8,188 nt of DNA from Actinomycetes bacterium (GTDB lineage: Bacteria; Bacillota_I; Bacilli_A; RF39; UBA660): the NCBI GenBank assembly GCA_021152765.1, contig JAGKUT010000083.1, positions 1-8,188 of the forward strand. Direction: 5' to 3'. The position numbers and the translations under genes were made by a program. The notes beneath the pieces are model-generated. The model was not told the origin of the DNA. It ran no database searches and worked only from the letters and a program-made list of their open reading frames with translations. Below are positions 6,103-8,188 of this stretch, piece after piece. The number at the start of each line of letters is the position of its first letter. Within the stretch, counting starts at the first letter, position 1.

Positions 6103-6128
6103 AGAAAAAATTAGGAAAAACCTAATTT
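6103..6128 (-). terminator. Terminator after the Ser/Asn/Asp-rich membrane protein gene
   Basis: An 8-bp perfect stem, AAATTAGG (6128-6121) with CCTAATTT (6115-6108), encloses a loop of five T. A T-rich tail follows on the minus strand. The last base of the gene's TGA stop falls in the 5' arm. This separates the gene from cdaA. Confidence 0.75.
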
Positions 6129-7291
6129 CAAAATTTCCATATATCCTCTGATGAATCATTTGATGGATCAAAAATCGAACTATCAGTTACATAATTATTT
6201 TCAGACGAAACTTCATCATTAGAAGAAGCCTCACTACTATCAGTACTAAATAATTCAGGTACACCATTATTTTCAAAACTATTTGATTTATCATCAGTAC
6301 TTATTTCACTATCAAACAAATGACCATGATTATCATCTTCAGATTCTGAAACAAATAACTTTTCTGTCTCTGTATTACTAATAGAATCAATATTAGAATT
6401 ATTAATCAAGTTTTTTTCTAAATTATCAGAAACCTCAACAACAGGTTCCTGAACCATATCCATATTCAAATTATCAACAAATTCAACTGGATTGATATTT
6501 AAATCAACATTATCACTTAAAGCATCTAAATTCTCAGAATTATTAACATTCAAATTCCCCTCAGATACTTGTAAACTTTTTAACTCATTAGAATCAATAG
6601 AACCATCTTTATTATCTACCTCAGACATAATATTAGAACCCGTACTTTCAGAATCATCCAAATTACTATAATAATAATTCTCAGAATCATCAAAAGAAGA
6701 AGACTTATTAGCAATATCTTCATATTTTTTCTTTTCTAAATCATCTAAACTCATACTAATATCCTCAAAATCAGATACAGTAAAAGAACTAATATCACTA
6801 GATAAATTGCTAACATCCCCACTAACAACACCAGAAGATGAATTCATATCAAACTTATCATCTACACCATCATTTACATTACTATTTAAATTATGATTAC
6901 CACTAATATCAGAAATATTCGTATCATAAGACGGAGATATAGGAGAATCTACCATAGAATTACTCTCAAAACTATTAGGAATAATATTCTGAGTAAAACT
7001 ATCAACTGAATTAGATTTACCATCAACTAAATCAGTATTATCAACAACTGAATTAGATTTATCATCAACTAAATTATAATTAAAATCATTTATAAATTTG
7101 TTATTTTTCTCTGTAATGCCAGAATTATCATTCTTATTAGATATATATCCATTATTAGTAGGCTTAACATCATTATTATTTTTCTTAGTCTTAGCAGAAT
7201 CTCTTTTATCAGCATAATAACCAATTAAAGCGAGTAACATTATTACACCGACACCTAAAAAGAAGCCACTGTGATCAATAAAAAAATTCAT
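6128..7291 (-). CDS. One-pass membrane protein with long acidic Ser/Asn/Asp-rich tail, unknown
   Basis: A 387-residue protein of no family I recognise. A short N-terminus (MNFFIDHSG) is followed by one membrane helix (about 10-27) and then by the basic patch YADKRDSAKTKK. By the positive-inside rule this puts the long tail in the cytoplasm. Residues from about 40 to the end are low-complexity, dominated by Ser, Asn and Asp, with no Cys and no Arg after the basic patch. The tail should be mostly disordered. A more ordered part may be SMSLDDLEKKKYEDIANK, near the middle. It ends in EDIWKF with the only Trp, possibly a short binding motif. The tail carries a repeat, LVDDKSNSV and LVDGKSNSV. The ATG at 7291 is chosen from GGGGAGG six bases upstream; an in-frame GTG at 7306 starts before that site. 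The overall layout recalls ZipA-like division proteins, but that is analogy only. Confidence 0.7.
   Translation of the reverse strand: MNFFIDHSGFFLGVGVIMLLALIGYYADKRDSAKTKKNNNDVKPTNNGYISNKNDNSGITEKNNKFINDFNYNLVDDKSNSVVDNTDLVDGKSNSVDSFTQNIIPNSFESNSMVDSPISPSYDTNISDISGNHNLNSNVNDGVDDKFDMNSSSGVVSGDVSNLSSDISSFTVSDFEDISMSLDDLEKKKYEDIANKSSSFDDSENYYYSNLDDSESTGSNIMSEVDNKDGSIDSNELKSLQVSEGNLNVNNSENLDALSDNVDLNINPVEFVDNLNMDMVQEPVVEVSDNLEKNLINNSNIDSISNTETEKLFVSESEDDNHGHLFDSEISTDDKSNSFENNGVPELFSTDSSEASSNDEVSSENNYVTDSSIFDPSNDSSEDIWKF
7003..7074 (-). repeat. 42-bp period tandem duplication in the acidic tail gene
   Basis: Two 30-base copies at 7003-7032 and 7045-7074 differ at one base, with starts 42 bp apart. 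The period is a multiple of three, so the repeat stays in frame and encodes LVD(D/G)KSNSV twice. It fits recent in-frame duplication by slippage in a low-complexity region. Confidence 0.8.
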
Positions 7292-7297
7292 CTCACG

Positions 7298-7304
7298 CCT
7301 CCCC
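7298..7304 (-). promoter_or_regulatory. RBS that sets the start of the acidic-tail membrane protein
   Basis: GGGGAGG lies six bases before the ATG at 7291. The alternative GTG at 7306 overlaps this site and is therefore unlikely. Confidence 0.75.
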
Positions 7305-7325
7305 ACTCTTTATTCTTATAAGATA

Positions 7326-7354
7326 ATATTACCACAAAAAAAATATTTAATCAA
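7326..7354 (-). promoter_or_regulatory. Promoter of the acidic-tail membrane protein gene
   Basis: On the minus strand, TTGATT (7354-7349), a 17-bp spacer and TAATAT (7331-7326), with a TGG extension before the -10. Each hexamer matches consensus at four of six positions. It lies between the trmL stop and the RBS at 7298-7304, so this gene can be transcribed separately from trmL. Confidence 0.6.
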
Positions 7355-7374
7355 GAAAAAAAGATTATTCTTTC
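7355..7374 (-). terminator. Weak terminator after trmL
   Basis: A short stem, AAAGA and TCTTT with loop ATAA (7374-7361), is followed by a T-run on the minus strand. The hairpin is only five base pairs and contains the trmL stop, so the terminator call is tentative. Confidence 0.4.
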
Positions 7375-7874
7375 TCAAGATAATCTTCACCCTTAAAAGG
7401 TTCAGTAAATAACAAATCCCTGTAATTCTGTTGTCTTAAAACCTCATATACTCCAATTGCAACACTATTCGATAAATTTAAAGCCCTTATATTACTATTC
7501 ATAGGAATTCTCATACAAGAATCTAAATCATTCTTCAAAATCTCTTTGGGAATACCCGTACTCTCCTTACCAAAAATCAAAAATATATTCTCATTAACAT
7601 CACTAAAATCAAAACTAGTATGAGGCTTCTTACCATACCTTGTAAAATAATAATACTTGCCCACATTCTTACTCTTAAAATCATCAAAATTCTTATAAAC
7701 ACTATAATTACAATGATCTATATAATTTACCCCACACCTTTTAACACTTTTCTCATCCAATTTAAACCCTAAAGGTTCAATCAAATGAAGATTAACACCA
7801 GTACCAGCACAAGTACGCATTATATTCCCAGTATTCTGTGGAATTTCAGGTTCAAATAAAACTACATTAATCAT
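7365..7874 (-). CDS. trmL: tRNA (cytidine/uridine-34 2'-O)-methyltransferase TrmL
   Basis: A 169-residue SPOUT-class methyltransferase, the full length of the TrmL (YibK/CspR) family. It uses S-adenosylmethionine to methylate the 2'-OH of wobble position 34 in tRNA-Leu isoacceptors. The N-terminal motif FEPEIPQNTGNIMRTCAGTG (7-26) carries Glu10, Asn14 and Arg20. The trefoil-knot motifs follow: IFGKESTGIP at 100-109, MRIPMNSNIRALNLSNSVAI at 121-140, and YEVLRQQ at 143-149. The family usually has RSLNLSN, and Ala replaces Ser here. No TRAM or other RNA-binding extension is present, as expected for TrmL dimers. The ATG has GGAGG six bases upstream. It overlaps the preceding thioredoxin-like gene by 8 bp, so the two are likely cotranscribed. 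Confidence 0.94.
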   Translation of the reverse strand: MINVVLFEPEIPQNTGNIMRTCAGTGVNLHLIEPLGFKLDEKSVKRCGVNYIDHCNYSVYKNFDDFKSKNVGKYYYFTRYGKKPHTSFDFSDVNENIFLIFGKESTGIPKEILKNDLDSCMRIPMNSNIRALNLSNSVAIGVYEVLRQQNYRDLLFTEPFKGEDYLEKE

Positions 7875-8188
7875 AACAATCCTCCACTACAGCAAGTATA
7901 TCAGTTACACTATAATCAAATACACTCTTAACATCACTAATCTTATCACCATTAACAATAATAAATAAAGGTGCATATGAATACTTAATCTTATCAGAAT
8001 AACCTAATTCGTGCAAAATTAAATTAATATGTTCAAAACTACTTAACTTATCACTGTTAATATATAAAATTTTCCCTTTTAAATTTTTATCATAAATAAC
8101 CTTCTTAAAAGATTCCTCAAAAGAAAATATATCTTTCTTATAAGAAGCAATATAAATAATAAAATGATGATTTTCTATACCATAATCT
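7867..8188 (-). CDS. Thioredoxin-like protein, 5' part outside the window
   Basis: The 3' end of a gene entering from the right edge: 106 codons and a TAA. It is too close to the edge and too partial for a firm name. The visible part reads HHFIIYIASYKKDIFSFEESF, then GKILYINSDKL, then a helix HINLILHELGY, then SYAPLFIIVNGDKISDV, and a C-terminal helix. This order (strand, helix, strand, helix, a Pro before a hydrophobic strand, a turn NGDKI) is that of a thioredoxin fold. The place of the CxxC is ASYKKD, without cysteines; the only Cys is three residues from the C-terminus. The Pro before LFIIV matches the cis-Pro. The stop overlaps the trmL start by 8 bp, indicating an operon. The function is not shown. 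Confidence 0.65.
   Translation of the reverse strand, partial: DYGIENHHFIIYIASYKKDIFSFEESFKKVIYDKNLKGKILYINSDKLSSFEHINLILHELGYSDKIKYSYAPLFIIVNGDKISDVKSVFDYSVTDILAVVEDCYD

Overview
The window is very AT-rich. It looks like a low-GC Bacillota genome, probably an uncultured Bacilli lineage of the RF39/Erysipelotrichia/Acholeplasma kind. This rests on base composition, on AGGAGG-type ribosome binding sites, and on a gene set of CdaA, CdaR/YbbR, TrmL, an Ntdp-type DUF402 phosphatase, an S41 carboxy-terminal protease and a LolA-fold/DUF4367 lipoprotein. TGA is used as a stop and Trp is TGG, so the code is table 11 and not the Mycoplasma code. The exact lineage is inference.

Almost everything is on the minus strand, so the biological order runs from right to left. 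At the right edge is the 3' end of a cysteine-poor thioredoxin-like gene (7867-8188). It overlaps trmL (7365-7874). Next comes a membrane-anchored, Ser/Asn/Asp-rich protein of unknown function (start 7291) with its own promoter and a terminator. Then comes the c-di-AMP pair cdaA (start 6003) and cdaR/ybbR (start 5207), overlapping by 20 bp, with an extended -10 promoter in front and a strong hairpin behind. The usual third gene, glmM, is absent.

The middle (about 3680-3860) holds the most unusual structure. A fragment of a plus-strand DUF378 membrane protein (3690-3821) faces the cdaR terminator. Directly back to back with it, on the minus strand, is a lipoprotein gene (2703-3683) with an intact lipobox but no usable start codon. 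The two genes would be divergent. Both have lost their 5' ends at one point near 3681-3692, together with the intergenic region where their promoters should be. This looks like a deletion, or an assembly join. An automatic caller would start the lipoprotein at an internal TTG (3398) and lose its signal peptide, and would miss the DUF378 fragment.

Farther left are a one-pass membrane protein with a thioredoxin-like outer domain lacking cysteines (2096-2635), a short CtpA/CtpB-type S41 protease (start 2042), and a DUF402/Ntdp nucleotide phosphatase (220-753). The left edge is the leader of an rRNA operon: a sigma-A type promoter with an AT-rich upstream tract at 115-143, a boxA-like antitermination element at 71-85, and sequence that reaches the start of 16S rRNA at the window border.

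The genes are housekeeping and cell-envelope genes: c-di-AMP signalling, surface proteolysis, lipoprotein, tRNA wobble methylation, nucleotide hydrolysis and the rRNA operon. I see no CRISPR array, IS element, prophage or defence system. Many terminator hairpins are built over the stop codons, so the region is compact and most genes are transcribed in one- or two-gene units.
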